Below are positions 21,147-31,349 of a stretch of DNA of 64,000 nt, one piece after another. The number at the start of each line of letters is the position of its first letter. Within the stretch, counting starts at the first letter, position 1. The stretch is taken from positions 8,308,001 to 8,372,000 of the forward strand of contig NC_063994.1 of the NCBI RefSeq assembly GCF_932276165.1, read 5' to 3'. The notes below the pieces were generated by a model. That model did not search any database. It saw nothing but the letters and a program-made list of their open reading frames with translations, and had not been told where the DNA came from. The DNA is from Plutella xylostella (lineage: Eukaryota; Arthropoda; Insecta; Lepidoptera; Plutellidae). A program made the position numbers and the translations under genes.

Positions 21147-21738
21147 ATGGAATCACAAAAAAGAGAGCGTTCGGCAAATTTTAATAATGCTGAAGTTACT
21201 GTGTTAGTAAGTTTGGTAGATAAATTCAAACATATCATAGAAAAAAATAAAAAGACCGATGCTGCAACAAATAAAGAGAAGGAGACTGCATGGAAGAAAA
21301 TTGAGTTATCTTTTAACTCCAGTGGTATAACCACAAGTGTCCGCTCATGGAAAACCCTTCAATTAAACTACGAGGGCATCAAAAAAACAATGAAGAAGAA
21401 GTCTTCCCTGCAAAGGCAGGAGATGTACAAAACTGGAGGTGGGCCCTCAAATGCACCTCCATTTAACGATGTAGAAGAAAAGGTGTTAGGCATTTGCTCC
21501 AACATTAAAGGACTTGAAGCACGTCACGATAGTGACACTATAAAAAGTAGGTATTAGTCAAGACTATACAACATATTACTAAATCTTTATGAACATCTCC
21601 CTGTGACCATGTACCTAACCCACACGTAAAATTTTGCAGTGCCAAGTGAGGAAGTTATTTTTGAAACATTTAAAATTTGCTCCACTACACAAGAAGATGA
21701 AACAGAGAATACTACTCAAGCTACTGTTTCAATACCAG
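21147..21738 (+). CDS. Myb/SANT-like DNA-binding protein (Harbinger accessory type), 3' truncated
   Basis: Exon 1, 21147 to about 21548, encodes NFNNAEVTVLVSLVDKFKHI with a KKTDAATNKEKETAWKKIE block and SVRSWKTLQLNYEGIKK. This is a three-helix Myb/SANT-like fold near residues 10-85, followed by TGGGPSNAP, a hallmark of this family. The donor is at about 21549 (GTAGGT). An acceptor TTTTGCAG opens exon 2 at about 21640 (PSEEVIFETFKICS) to a donor at 21738. The coiled-coil C-terminus expected of the family is absent because a SINE and another element follow. In Harbinger elements this protein brings the transposase to the TIRs. Confidence 0.7.
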
Positions 21739-21765
21739 GTAGGTACCACAGTTTTTTTAGGATTT

Positions 21766-21916
21766 TTGAGCATATCCCCAAGGTCTAAACTGTCTTCCGG
21801 TTGGTGGGTTCACATATCTAGATGTGCTAAATCTAGATATGCAGGTTTCCTCACGATGTTTTCCTTCACCGTAAGAGCGATGGTATACATTGTCCTTAAA
21901 TTCAAAGAACTCATTG
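21766..21916 (-). repeat. SINE A fragment
   Basis: Matches the body of the SINE at 13154-13468 in the same orientation (CATATCCCCAAGGTCTAAACT, GATGTTTTCCTTCACCGTAA) but lacks both the tRNA-like head and the tail. It is cut at 21916 by a Harbinger-type arm. Confidence 0.8.
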
Positions 21917-22049
21917 GTATCTTCGTAGCGCATCTTCCTCGCACAGCTACCTAGCGTAGTATTGGTGGAAACGGTCACATATTTTCGTAGCGTAGATATC
22001 ACATCTTCGCAGCATAGCTGAATAGCACATCTCTGGTGGAAAAGCACCC
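21917..22049 (-). mobile_element. Harbinger-type terminal arm, truncated
   Basis: The reverse complement starts GGGTGCTTTTCCACCAGAGA and continues as the left arm of the MITE at 22626-23042. A TAA follows the end (22050-22052). It is truncated at its inner side by the SINE junction. Confidence 0.7.
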
Positions 22050-22052
22050 TAA

Positions 22053-22572
22053 GGGCGAAGATGCGCCGCATGTAATGATTCAAATGTACTTCTTGTCACT
22101 CTGTAAGAATTCTGGAACGTCTCATCGTCAGCTGTTTGGAATAGTGTAAAGAATTCTCAGTGTATTGAGTGATATTTAATATGATTTCGTAACCAGAATC
22201 TATGTTTTCTTCGTCGGAGTAAAAAGCTGAACAACAATTCATCTTCCTCCATGAGTTCTTCTTCGCACATTGCGAGATACAAAATAACTTTTTGCTTCCA
22301 CGATGGCATGTCTACTTTCAGTGAAAAACGCGGGCATACTGTAGGTCTGCTCTGCACATACATAGCTACACCACTCGCGATGGTCCATAGCACATATCCA
22401 TAGCACGCATCCATAGCACACATCCATAGCACGCATCATTCCATACAAAAAACATATCTTAGTTGAATCCGTTTCCACCAGTGCTAAGCTATGTGCACCA
22501 ATAATATGATTGGTGGATATCAAACGCATCCATAGCATCGTAGCATAGCACATCTCTGGTGGAAAAGCACCC
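22053..22572 (-). mobile_element. Harbinger fragment with one TIR and transposase start
   Basis: The right end GGTGGAAAAGCACCC at 22572 is followed by TTA. Inside are 12-13-bp repeats of a CATCCATAGCACG type (22384-22440). The minus strand carries the start of a HARBI1-like transposase. The same right arm is found at 22853-23042. Confidence 0.7.
22057..22307 (-). pseudogene. HARBI1-like transposase N-terminus
   Basis: ATG 22307 reads PSWKQKVILYLAMCEEELM, then RRRKHRFWLRN (the arginine-rich RFW block before the HARBI1 helix-turn-helix). A TGA near 22157 interrupts it before EFFTLFQTADDETFQNSYRV. The nuclease core is missing. It differs from the Harbinger transposase at 12987, so two Harbinger families are present. 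Confidence 0.65.
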
Positions 22573-22625
22573 TTAACGTCGGTACGGTACATCGATGACG
22601 TCTGGTGTGTAGGTAGATCTTATAA

Positions 22626-23042
22626 GGGTGCTTTTCCACCAGAGATGTGCTATGCTGCGAAGATGTGGATATCTACGCTACGAAAATATGTGACCGTTTC
22701 CACCAATACTACGCTAGGTAGCTGTGCGAGGAAGATGCGCTACGAAGATGCGCCGCCGCAAAGTAGCTGTGCGAGAAAGATGCGCATCTCGAGCTATGCT
22801 ATGTATCGATAGGAGGGAAACGACGGGGGCGAAACGACACCACTCGCGATGGTCCATAGCACATATCCATAGCACGCATCCATAGCACACATCCATAGCA
22901 TGCATCATTCCATACAAAAAACATATCTTAGTTGAATCCGTTTCCACCAGTGCTAAGCTATGTGCACCAATAATTATGATTGGTGGATATCAAACGCATC
23001 CATAGCATCGTAGCATAGCACATCTCTGGTGGAAAAGCACCC
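22626..23042. mobile_element. Harbinger MITE with GGGTGCTTTTCCACCAGAGA ends
   Basis: The left end GGGTGCTTTTCCACCAGAGA is preceded by TAA (22623-22625); the right end is its exact complement, ending at 23042. There is no ORF of meaning. Minisatellite-like CATCCATAGCAC units lie near 22853-22912. The right flank is the DIRS RT rather than TAA, so the right TSD is lost. Confidence 0.8.
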
Positions 23043-24307
23043 TCGATTGCCTAGATAACATACACAAAAATATCGCGTGTCTAACTAAACTAGGTTTTAT
23101 AGTAAATTATAATAAGAGCTCATTGACACCTAGTAAAGAATGCAATTTTTTAGGATTTATTCTGAATTCACACAAAATGACCTTAGAGTTACCAAAACAA
23201 AAAATATATAATATATACCATCGGTTGGAAGTAATTTTAGACCATATTTCAAAAAACAAAAATATCCGTATTAGAGAATTTGCTGCGTTCTTAGGATCTC
23301 TTACTGCAATATGCCCAGCCATTGCATACTCGTGGTTGCATACTAAGTCGTTGGAGAGGGTCAAGTATCTAGCACTGCTTAACAGCAACGACAACTATGA
23401 CCAATTTATGAAAATACCGAATAGCGTCGGAAACGATCTATTGTGGTTTAAACGGACTATACCATCCGGCTATAATCCAATAAGACAGGGTTGTTATCAG
23501 CTGGAGATATTTACGGATGCATCGATGACGGGCTGGGGAGCATCATATGACGGACAGCACACCGGTGGTCTCTGGACCGACAAGGAGCGTGCCCATCACA
23601 TTAACTACTTGGAGTTACTGGCAGTCTATTTTGGACTTAAGACATTTGCCAAACATTTTACGAACTGCGAGCTACTTTTGAGAATCGATAATACAACGGC
23701 TATCGCGTACGTGAATCGTATGGGTGGCATCCAATACCCTCATCTAACATACCTAGCTAGACTAATATGGAATTGGTGCGAAGAAAGAAATATTTTTATA
23801 TTTGCTTCCTACGAGTATATCAAATCTTCCCTTAATGCGGATGCCGACCGAGAATCCAGAATTCTCAACGTCGATTCTGAATGGCAACTAAGTTCATCTG
23901 CATTTCATAAAATCGTTAGTTCGTTTGGCCAGCCAAATATTGACCTATTTGCCACTCGAACCAATACAAAATGTGTCAAGTACGTTTCATGGAAACCAGA
24001 CCCTTATGCTTTTAACATAGATGCATTTACAATCAATTGGGAACCATATTTTTTCTATGCTTTCCCACCATTCTCTTTAATGTTGAAAACATTAAACAAA
24101 ATTATGACAGACAAAGCCACTGGCATCGTCGTAGTACCTTATTGGCCGTCGCAAGCCTGGTTCCCATTATTTAAATCCCTATGCAGAACAGACCCTATCA
24201 ATTTTTCTCCACATAAAGACCTTCTGTCATCCTCTTTCAGATTGGAACACCCTCTGCACAGACACCTTTCCCTGGCTGTGAGTGTGTTATCAAGCAAGCA
24301 TTTATAA
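23043..24307 (+). pseudogene. DIRS RT end, RNase H and methyltransferase-like region, copy 1
   Basis: Open from 23123 (394 codons), with the same frame family readable from 23043 (LDCLDNIHKNIACLTKLGF). NFLGFIL marks the RT thumb. The RNase H domain has EIFTDASMTGWGA near residue 130, NYLELLAV and RIDNTTAIAYVNRMGG, with the acidic catalytic residues visible. Further on NIDLFATRTNTK, FYAFPPFSLM and VVPYWPSQ match the conserved block usually called the DIRS methyltransferase-like domain. The RT active site is missing upstream, replaced by Harbinger sequence. Confidence 0.8.
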
Positions 24308-25463
24308 AACAAGGGGTACCTGAATCTGCTATAGATGTAATGACTTCATATATTACACAAAATACTAAATCCCAATATAACTCTGGTTTGAAACAATGGT
24401 GGGATTATCGTCAACACAATAATGTTAATTTTTTTGATGTTAAAGTAGCGTCCCTTTTATGTTTTTTTAACAGAACGATTCCAGTTAGGCGCATCATATG
24501 GAACATTAAATAGCTATAGGTCGGCAATCTCATTAATATCAATTAATAACATTACTAATGATGAAAAGTTAAAGAGATTTTTTAAAGGTATTTTTAGATT
24601 AAGGCCTACGTTTCCTCGCTACAATATTACATGGAATCCTAATATAGTTTTGGAATACTTAGATAATCAATTTCCAAACGATACACTAACCCTTGAACAA
24701 CTTAGTAAGAAACTGGTTGTCCTATTGGCTTTAGCTACTGGTCAAAGAACTCAAACGTTATCATTAATAAAAAAAATCCAATATTCTAGAATATAACGAT
24801 AAAATTGTAATTACTATTACCGATTTAATAAAGACTTCTGGTATTGGCCATGCACAACCAGTTTTAAATTTACCATTTTTTGTACAAAGATTATCTGTAT
24901 GTCCAGCAACTACGTTAAAATATTATGTTTTAGTCTCTGCTTCCAATAGACCTACTACAGTTCCTAATGTTATATTAACTTGACGGTCGAATGGCGTAGT
25001 GGTTAGTCGCCCTGACTGCTATGCCGAAGGTCCCGGGTTCGATTCCCGGCTGGGGCAGATATTTGTTTAAAGACAGATATTTGTACTCGGGTCTTGGGTG
25101 TATTTGTGTAGATATATCAGCTGTCCGACACCCATAACACAGGTTCTGCCTAGCTTGGGGTCGGATGGCCGTGTGTGAGATGTCCCCACATATTCATTTA
25201 TTTAACTTATAAAAAAGCCTTACAAAAGCGCAACTGCACAGACCATCGGGCGCTGTATTAAACATACGTTGCACGACAGTGGCGTCGACACTTCAATATT
25301 CTCTGCGCACAGCACTCGCCACGCCGCCACCTCGGCGGCGCTGCGTGCTGCCGTCAGTGTCGACACAATTCGGAGATGTGCCGGATGGTCTGCCCAGTCG
25401 GCTGTTTTTGCAAATTTTTACAACCGTCCTATTGTTGATTGTAACCCTAATCTAGTTGATTGA
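24300..25463 (+). pseudogene. DIRS tyrosine recombinase, copy 1
   Basis: The family signature is clear but the frame is broken. KQGVPESAIDVM leads in; a T-run frameshift lies near 24470. LGASYGTLNSYRSA and RPTFPRYNITWNPNI follow. LALATGQRTQTLSL holds the first catalytic Arg. A SINE interrupts at 24982-25201. Then SAHSTRHAATS supplies His-x-x-Arg and FANFYNRPI the nucleophilic Tyr, in the frame 25269-25463. The start codon used by copy 2 (61739) is mutated here. This enzyme would join the circular cDNA intermediate to the target without a TSD. Confidence 0.8.
24982..25201 (+). repeat. SINE B: tRNA-derived SINE inside the DIRS recombinase
   Basis: The head has an A box (TGGCGTAGTGGTTAGTCG) and a B box (GGTTCGATTCCC), then the body CAGATATTTG and a 3' part ending TTCATTTA. 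TTAACTT occurs at 24975-24981 and 25202-25208, giving a short TSD. The tRNA-like head is not a tRNA gene: the fold is not closed and it continues straight into SINE body. Diverged relatives are at 46443, 46671 and 63650. Confidence 0.85.
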
Positions 25464-25599
25464 ATTGTGAACTAAACAGATAGTTATTACATAATATTTT
25501 TTATTAAATAAAGCAATGATTATGTACCATTAAAACTTATTTATTTAGTGTTCTCTGAACATCTACATGGTTAAATAAATCTCTGAGACGAAGGCAAGA

Positions 25600-25977
25600 T
25601 AATTACCTGATCAAACGAACTTACCTGAAGTGAAGTTCGATCCTAATTATCTTGACTTCGTCGAGGAGATTCAAGGTCCCCCCCTCCCTCTATTGTCATA
25701 GATACTCTGCCATGACTACCAGTCAATATTCTCTTGTTTTCTCTGAAATATGAGTTTGGACCGGCGGGGCGTGGGGGCGCTGCAGTCGCACCTTGCCGCG
25801 CCACAGAGTACAGCGTTGTCAGGAATGTCAAATCCTTTTTTTTATGACGCTGAATGCTATGTGCGGACTATGGTTCGTGTAGCAGGGCTACTACATGGTT
25901 AAATAAATCACCTCGACGAAGTCAAGATAATTAGGATCGAACTTCACTTCAGGTAAGTTCGTTTGATCAGGTAATTA
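25600..25977. repeat. DIRS 3' inverted-repeat structure, copy 1
   Basis: A perfect 66-bp inverted repeat (25600-25665 and 25912-25977) surrounds a 246-bp GC-rich spacer. CTACATGGTTAAATAAATC precedes each arm as a direct repeat (25563 and 25891). The spacer contains the complement of the element's left end (17243-17294). The same architecture is at 62785-63184 in copy 2. It likely serves as the template that restores element ends during circular replication. Confidence 0.85.
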
Positions 25978-26599
25978 TGTGCATGGCTAAAAAGTCTTTG
26001 AACTCATCGTCAGTTAGTTGAATTGACCGCCCGTATTTTTGAAGGGACTTCCTCATCCGCGTCAGTCACGTTTTCCATAGCTTTGACAGCGAGACCAACC
26101 GCCTTTATATGCGTTGCATGTTCTTTTAACTATACATGGAAAGAGGCAAAGGTGGACCAATTATTCCTAGGGACAGAGTTTTCTTCTAACATGCTGTTAG
26201 GTTCTGATCTCGGAGGCCAAGACAGAGCCCCTCTTTCTCCCAGTTGTTTGGTATAACACAAATGCATATTTTTTCATTCTCTATCGTTTGGACAACTTTG
26301 TAAGGCAAAGAAAACAAAACTTAACATCAAGTAAATGAAAGTAAGATATAGCTTAATGATTATGTACTCAGAGTTTAAGGACACATCACACGAAAGGGAT
26401 ACAGGCGTGAGTGCTTATGTTGTATTATATTATATATTATGTAGTTTATCACTCGGCTTTTATGCCGCCCATATTAGCTCAATAGGGTTTAATTCGCAAG
26501 TGATATGGCGGAAGGCGAAGAACAGTTATATTTTTGGATTTTGCGTATTGGTCAATACGCAAAATCCTAGCCTATCCATCAAATAGTTTTCGATGCGAT
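25978..26599. other. Unrecognised stretch with a perfect short hairpin
   Basis: The minus strand near 25985-26240 has a broken open frame (EENSVPRNNWSTFASF, KAVGLAVKAMENVTD) of unknown type. At 26536-26567 two perfect 15-bp arms (GGATTTTGCGTATTG and its complement) are separated by two bases. Confidence 0.3.
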
Positions 26600-27480
26600 T
26601 TTACTATTTGTAGTAGTTCCCTTTTCAGAGATTTTCTTCGTGTACAATGTTTATCCCTTTCAACCATCCTATTATGTCTTCCTTTTTCGTATTCGCCGTG
26701 GGGATTTTTTCTATTTTCCGGGAGTGGTATGAAGCATTATCCATGACAATTACTGAATTTTCTGGAAGTTTTTCTATAATTCCCTTGAACCAATTTTCAA
26801 ATGTGTCCGAATTAATTTCCTTATGGTAGTCACCGTCTTTCTTTGACTCGAATACAAGCAAAGCTCCTTCCACGAAACCGTCTTCACTCCCAACATGTGT
26901 TATGATAAGTCGTTTACCCTTTCCTGTAACAATAGATATAATTAGTTAATTATAGTCAGGCAGTGCAGGTGTGTCGGCTTCAACTGTTTGTCAAATTGAT
27001 TGATAACAAAATATTACCTGAGGGATTTTTTAAGCCGGTTGGTTGTTGTTGTATCAGACCAAACTCTGGGCGTTGTATGGCCTTAATTTATCCAGGTTTC
27101 ATCCAAATAATAAATATTTTTTCTCACTTGCCTTTCCAATAATTTCTTCGCCAAAAAAAATGTCATCCCTGTCAGTCAACATACTGTTTCGACATCTTTT
27201 ACTAAATTTAAATCCTATTTCTTTGATAATTTTGTGCAAAGAGGCTCTTTTAAAACTCCCCAGTGATCCATCATCTTAAATTTTTGACAGCACTTTGTCG
27301 AGAGTTGGAATTTCGTTTCTTAAAAATGAACTGTGGATTATTCGTCGAATCGCACATTTGGTGAAATCGTCTAATTTGTCACAAATAGTGAGGAGTGTTT
27401 TTTTCTTCTTTGGGGACCTTAGATCCGAATTGGTTTTTTTTTCCGAGATCACTCTACAACGACTCTACTCTATAATTTTC
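26600..27480 (-). pseudogene. IS630/Tc1-mariner-like transposase, broken
   Basis: Minus-strand blocks in order: a basic KKKKTLLTICDKLDDF, then CAIRRIIHSSFL and PTLDKVLSKI (stop), FKRASLHKIIKEIGFKFSKR, DRDDIFFGEE. After an interruption near 26935-27020 the order continues LIITHVGSEDGFVEGALLVF, DYHKEINSDTFENWFKGI and NSVIVMDNASYHSRK, the second catalytic Asp block (VMDNA.YH). The last open part is 26625-26873. The family is the one represented by the first-exon remnant at 14512. Frameshifts and a probable intron break it. Confidence 0.7.
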
Positions 27481-27491
27481 CTCTTCCTAGC

Positions 27492-27960
27492 TCATTCGTT
27501 AATTTTTTTCCAACGTTCAGTTGACTTCATGAAAAAAGTATGTACCTCGTCTAGCAACATAAAAAAGTGGCGGGTCTCTGTACAAGACACAGCGGCCGAG
27601 GTTCCTACCAAATTCAATGAATGAGCTGCACAAGGAACAAACATAGCAAATTGTGCTTGTTCTTGAATTTTGGCTTGTAAACCATTGTAAATCCCAGACA
27701 TGTTAGAGGCATTATCATAAGACTGGCTGCGGCAATCATCGAGGTTAATGTTTAACTTTTCTAGCTCTATAGTAATGGCTTTAAACATAATATCTTGAGC
27801 CTTGGTCCTACAGAAGGCAAGAATTTAATAAATCTCTCACACCACATGGTTCATGGTGAGAGACTTATGTACGTACTACGTGTATCCACGATCAAAGAAA
27901 AATACTTTACTATTTTCAATTTTATATACTACTTTTTCAGCCATTAAATAAATGAATTTG
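27492..27960 (-). pseudogene. hAT-type (zf-MYM/TTF class) transposase fragment
   Basis: 98 codons open at 27492-27788: CRSQSYDNASNMSGIYNGLQ (second catalytic Asp region), FVPCAAHSLNLVG and RHFFMLLDEVHTFFMKSTERW, the central catalytic block of hAT transposases of the zf-MYM group. Diverged sequence upstream to about 27960 may be the preceding RNase-H strand. It is distinct from the hAT gene at 32043-44973, which reads GTDSCSVMAS at the same position. Confidence 0.7.
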
Positions 27961-27992
27961 TCGCAACCAGTTTTCGAAAGGTAGCTTGTTGT

Positions 27993-29020
27993 TCAGTGGG
28001 GAGCCAGTATGTATACTTGAGTGATGCCTCCCCCGGCATGTTTGACATTTATATTTAGAGCACTTATGTTAAGCTTGATATGGCTGTAAGCATAACACAG
28101 AAATTTAGCTTTTATAAACTGTATGCGATTTGAGACTGACATCTTTAGGTAGGTGGGACTATTGTATAGGTGCGAGTTTTGACACATTATACATGTAATA
28201 TTATTGTCAGCAGTGGATACATGATGAGAGTTTTTAATTGTACAATGATGTGGTGAGTGTTTTGTTTTATCATTTAGCAACTCAAAGGCAGTTCTCCGTA
28301 GATTAAAAAATTCAAGCTGTTCAAACATTGTAGCAATTGAACTATCTTTGCGGTTGATTTCCCATGCAGCACGCAAAGAATTGTCCAACTTTTGACTTAT
28401 CAAAAAGCCTAGTAATGTGTCCCATTCGTCTACAGGTAGATGTATTGCTTTGAGAGAATCTAATTTGTTGAACTTCGTTATTGAAGTAAAAATGAGCATA
28501 GCTTTTAAGTGAAAGTTAAAAATTAATGTTTTGTATTCATATCTTCTGTTTAATAAGTCAAGGGCCTTGGTGTAGTTTTTCTTCCGTAATGAGTAGAGCG
28601 TTGACCAACCCGACTTCAGATACTGTAGCTTGTTGACCGTTGGGAGATCCGCGCTGTCCACGGACGCGTAAAATTTGTTCTTAAACGCCGGCCATTGCCT
28701 GACGTCACCGTCGAACCGTGGGAGCTCGAGTTGTGGCAGCTTCACCTGGGGCCTCCTTTGTGCTGTACAGTCATGTTGTTGTGCAGTGGCTGGCTGTGTG
28801 GTTGTGCCGCCGCCGCCGCCGCCGCCCAGGAAGGACTCCATGAGCGCTTTTGTTTGGTTATACATACCTATTTTCGAAGGTCGCTCTTTCCTTTTCATGA
28901 TCTTGTGTATACTCTTCAATTTCTTCAACACTGTCCTGTATCTCTTCAAATTGAATCAGGATTGATGTCCTCATGTCATGTCCTCAAGTCTCACGCGAAC
29001 CTCATGGTGCGTGGGCTTTT
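27993..29020 (-). pseudogene. BEL/Pao gag remnant
   Basis: 318 codons open (27993-28949). A poly-glycine run encoded by (GCC)n at about 28800-28828 precedes LPQLELPRFDGDVRQWPAFK and ALDLLNRRYEYK, the DUF1759 signature of BEL/Pao Gag. The C-terminus has CIMC and a cysteine/histidine pattern of a decayed knuckle. In another frame upstream (to about 29020) the leader ILIQFEEIQDSVEEIEEY is readable, so a frameshift lies near 28850-28930. It is more diverged than the BEL element at 51365-58148. Confidence 0.75.
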
Positions 29021-29755
29021 GAAATTTAAATAGATAAATCCACCAACATCTAGGCCTTTTAAATGATGATGTGCACAAAATTAGTGATACGTCGTTGAAA
29101 AGGTATTTTTTTGCAGAATATGAATAACGGAAGCGCTAGTCCTGATTTATTGTTCAATTAGAATAATCGTAACCTTGAAAGTTTTTATATTTAATTTCTG
29201 TAATTTTAATGTTTTTGTTATTTTTTCACATTCATTTTTAATTTTTACAACAAAATGATCATCCTTCATAATAATATTATATCAGTCTTATTATAAAAAG
29301 ATGGTACCAGGTTTAAACCCGGGTTTAGACAAAGACCAGAAAAATCGTTATTATAAAAAGTAATTAAACCTTTGGTCTAGACTTAGTCCGCGACCATCTA
29401 TAGTTTAAAGATAAACCACACAGACCCCTAGTTAGGGTTCGAACGATACTTTCGATACCGAGTAAGTACGATACTTTCGTTCACGATACTCCATACTGAG
29501 TACTCGATTCTTTTGGACCGATACTTTTTCGGTATTCCTCGTCTCGACACGCAAATCGCTGGTATCGAGTACTTTTTTATCACATTATAATATGATAGGC
29601 CTACGGACGATCTACTATATTTTTTATGAAATTGTTACAGGAACACATACGACGTACTTACACTCAGAACTCAAACTATTTATTCTCAAAAGGTCTTAAA
29701 ACAAGACCGATCCGTTAAAATCTCAGAATCTTGCATATTTTTTGTGGTTTTTGTG
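29021..29755. other. Spacer with repeated CGATACTTTCG-like motifs
   Basis: No gene. Between about 29430 and 29580 the motif CGATACTTTCG and variants occur several times. A possible short fold-back pairs AAGATGGT (about 29300) with ACCATCT (about 29392). Confidence 0.3.
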
Positions 29756-29822
29756 GTTTCGAATCCTGGCGCTGACCAATGAGTTCTTGGATTGATATGC
29801 ACAAAGGTTCCACTTGAGAGTT
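29756..29822 (+). repeat. SINE A fragment with internal deletion
   Basis: Begins at the B box (TTTCGAATCCTGGCGCTGAC) and jumps from CAATGAGTTCTT to TATGCACAAAGGTTCCACTT, skipping most of the body seen at 13154-13468. Confidence 0.7.
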
Positions 29823-29958
29823 GTGACAGAGAATATAATTAGCTTCTTCGTTGCTGAAACATAATTATTTAAAAAAAAGTTTTTATATAACTATAATATA
29901 TTCTTAGATTTAATCTGTACAGTTTAGTGTTATTAAAATGTATATAACTCACAGTACA

Positions 29959-31349
29959 CTATGTTCTCTTCCCTTCCAGTAAACTTAATTCCAATTGAAT
30001 TTTTTTAATTTTCAATTTTAACAAAGTTTTTTTTAGTTCGTGCTCCTCTTTCATCATCTCCATTTGCCTTTTTTTCATTATAGCATTGCTGTCCAGAATG
30101 GCCTGTTGGACACTGATATTTCTGGAACAAAACATCAAATAAATGTTGATAAGCCATGGCCCATGGCCTATAAAAACCAAATTATTAATGTAAATAGGAA
30201 TTTCAACTTACTTTTTTTTTAATTTATTTTCTTGGCCTTGCTTTCAGATACCCCAGGTGCCACATAGTTAGGTTCTTCTGAAAATTATAAGATTATTTAG
30301 ATGTAGATTAATTATATTAATAGTAAATACCTATGATTAATAGTGACTAGGAATATCATATTTTTATCTGGCTCTTCTACAATTAATATTTGAGGATCTA
30401 GTTCTGAACTAATGCCAGGTGTTGGTACTGGCACTGGTGAAGGTTGCACTGGCACTGATGGAACTTGCTCTGGCACTGGTGGAATCTAAAATTAAAGCAA
30501 ACTTTAATACCAGGTAGTGACCATCTGACCTTGCAAGAAAATGTAGTAGGAAAGATAAGTTGGCAGGTGTGTCTATTAATAATTATGGGCTTCAGTTAAA
30601 CCGGGGATGCCCCAATTTCTCCATAGTCGGTTATCTAACCGACCAGGGATTGGTTCATCAATTATAAGTCATCTCCATATAAAATTATTGATAGATGTGT
30701 CAAAATTCAACCACTAATGCCTGGTTATGCTCTAACCGACTATGGAGAAATTGGCACTTAGTATTTAATTAAAGAAGAGTTATTTATACCATGGCATCAC
30801 TGTCATAATCATTATAAGTGATTATAAAATCTTGAGGAGCGATGGCCATCACCTCCAGGTCCTCTGCGGAAGATGAAGGTGGCTTCTCACCTCCTCCCGT
30901 TGCTGTTTGTGCCCGCTTGTGTGCAGATGCAGACACGTTGGCCTTGGCCGCCAGCTTCATCCTCTTCCAGGCAAATTTTATTTCAGATTCTCCCCTTCCC
31001 TTTCCCGTTAGTTCATTTAATCTGAAAGAACAATAGTTATATTTTTTTGAAAAAACAATAGTTATATTTTTCCTCTCCTTGGTTTTCGCCATATTTATGG
31101 ATGTATTATTTGATTTATTTTCAATGATATGTGCCGCTTGGGCAATTATATCTCTCAATATCTACAATTCAAGAAAGAAATAAGTAATTAAATAAGTAAG
31201 GTACATAATGCAAGTAGTTGTAGAAGTAGGTACACTTGTTTGATTCTATAATGACAAAAATAATGGGAACACAAGAATTACTAGGTAACAACACTTACGT
31301 TTCTCTTCGGGACTACAGTTTTCCGCCCTTTTTTCTTATGAGCATCCAT
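29959..31349 (-). CDS. Multi-exon Myb/SANT-like DNA-binding gene, probably Harbinger-derived
   Basis: Exon 1 (31349-31299) encodes a basic start MDAHKKKGRKTVV and ends at AAC/GTAAGT. Exon 2 (31161-30790) has DIIAQAAHIIENKSN, ESEIKFAWKRMKLAAKA and ATGGGEKPP, a Myb/SANT-like domain with the family TGGG hallmark; a 24-bp tandem duplication (about 31026-31073) lies inside it. Exon 3 (30485-30331) encodes a Pro/Val-rich repeat (VPVQPSPVPVPTP). A part near 30277-30225 is uncertain because one joint gives a stop. The last exon (30121-29959) is a charged coiled coil (EHELKKTLLKLKIKK) ending at 29959. Function: sequence-specific DNA binding, either an element accessory protein or a domesticated copy. 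Confidence 0.6.
30606..30758. mobile_element. Small MITE in an intron of the Myb/SANT gene
   Basis: Inverted arms CCAATTTCTCCATAGTCGGTTA (30612-30633) and its complement (30733-30754) bound an AT-rich core. It sits between exons 2 and 3, so it need not harm the gene. Confidence 0.65.

Larger units (their letters stand above)
20902..22056 (+). mobile_element. Harbinger-derived segment with a Myb-like gene
   Basis: Contains a two-exon Myb/SANT-like gene (21147-21738), a SINE A fragment and then a Harbinger-type terminal arm. The left terminus was not found. It lies inside the missing part of the DIRS RT. Confidence 0.5.
17243..25977 (+). mobile_element. DIRS-like tyrosine-recombinase retrotransposon, copy 1 (broken)
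   Basis: Order: gag, RT start, RT end/RNase H, methyltransferase-like block, tyrosine recombinase, then a 3' inverted repeat. This is a DIRS-type layout, with a recombinase in place of a DDE integrase. The left 50 bp (17243-17294, with TGTGGCGCGGCAAGGTGCGA) occur inverted at 25752-25806 inside the 3' structure, as expected for DIRS inverted/complementary ends. Later insertions are a MITE (18481-18693), a THAP element (20199-20901), Harbinger pieces (20902-23042) and a SINE (24982-25201). About 150 codons of RT including the catalytic region are missing. Confidence 0.8.

Noticed and set aside
22384..22912. CRISPR-like spaced repeats (CATCCATAGCAC)
   Set aside because: Units are contiguous and imperfect, inside Harbinger arms of a eukaryote; no unique spacers.
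24982..25070. Looks like a tRNA gene (A and B boxes, GGTTCGATTCCC)
   Set aside because: No closed acceptor stem; the sequence runs into SINE body, has a short TSD and has relatives at 46443, 46671 and 63650.
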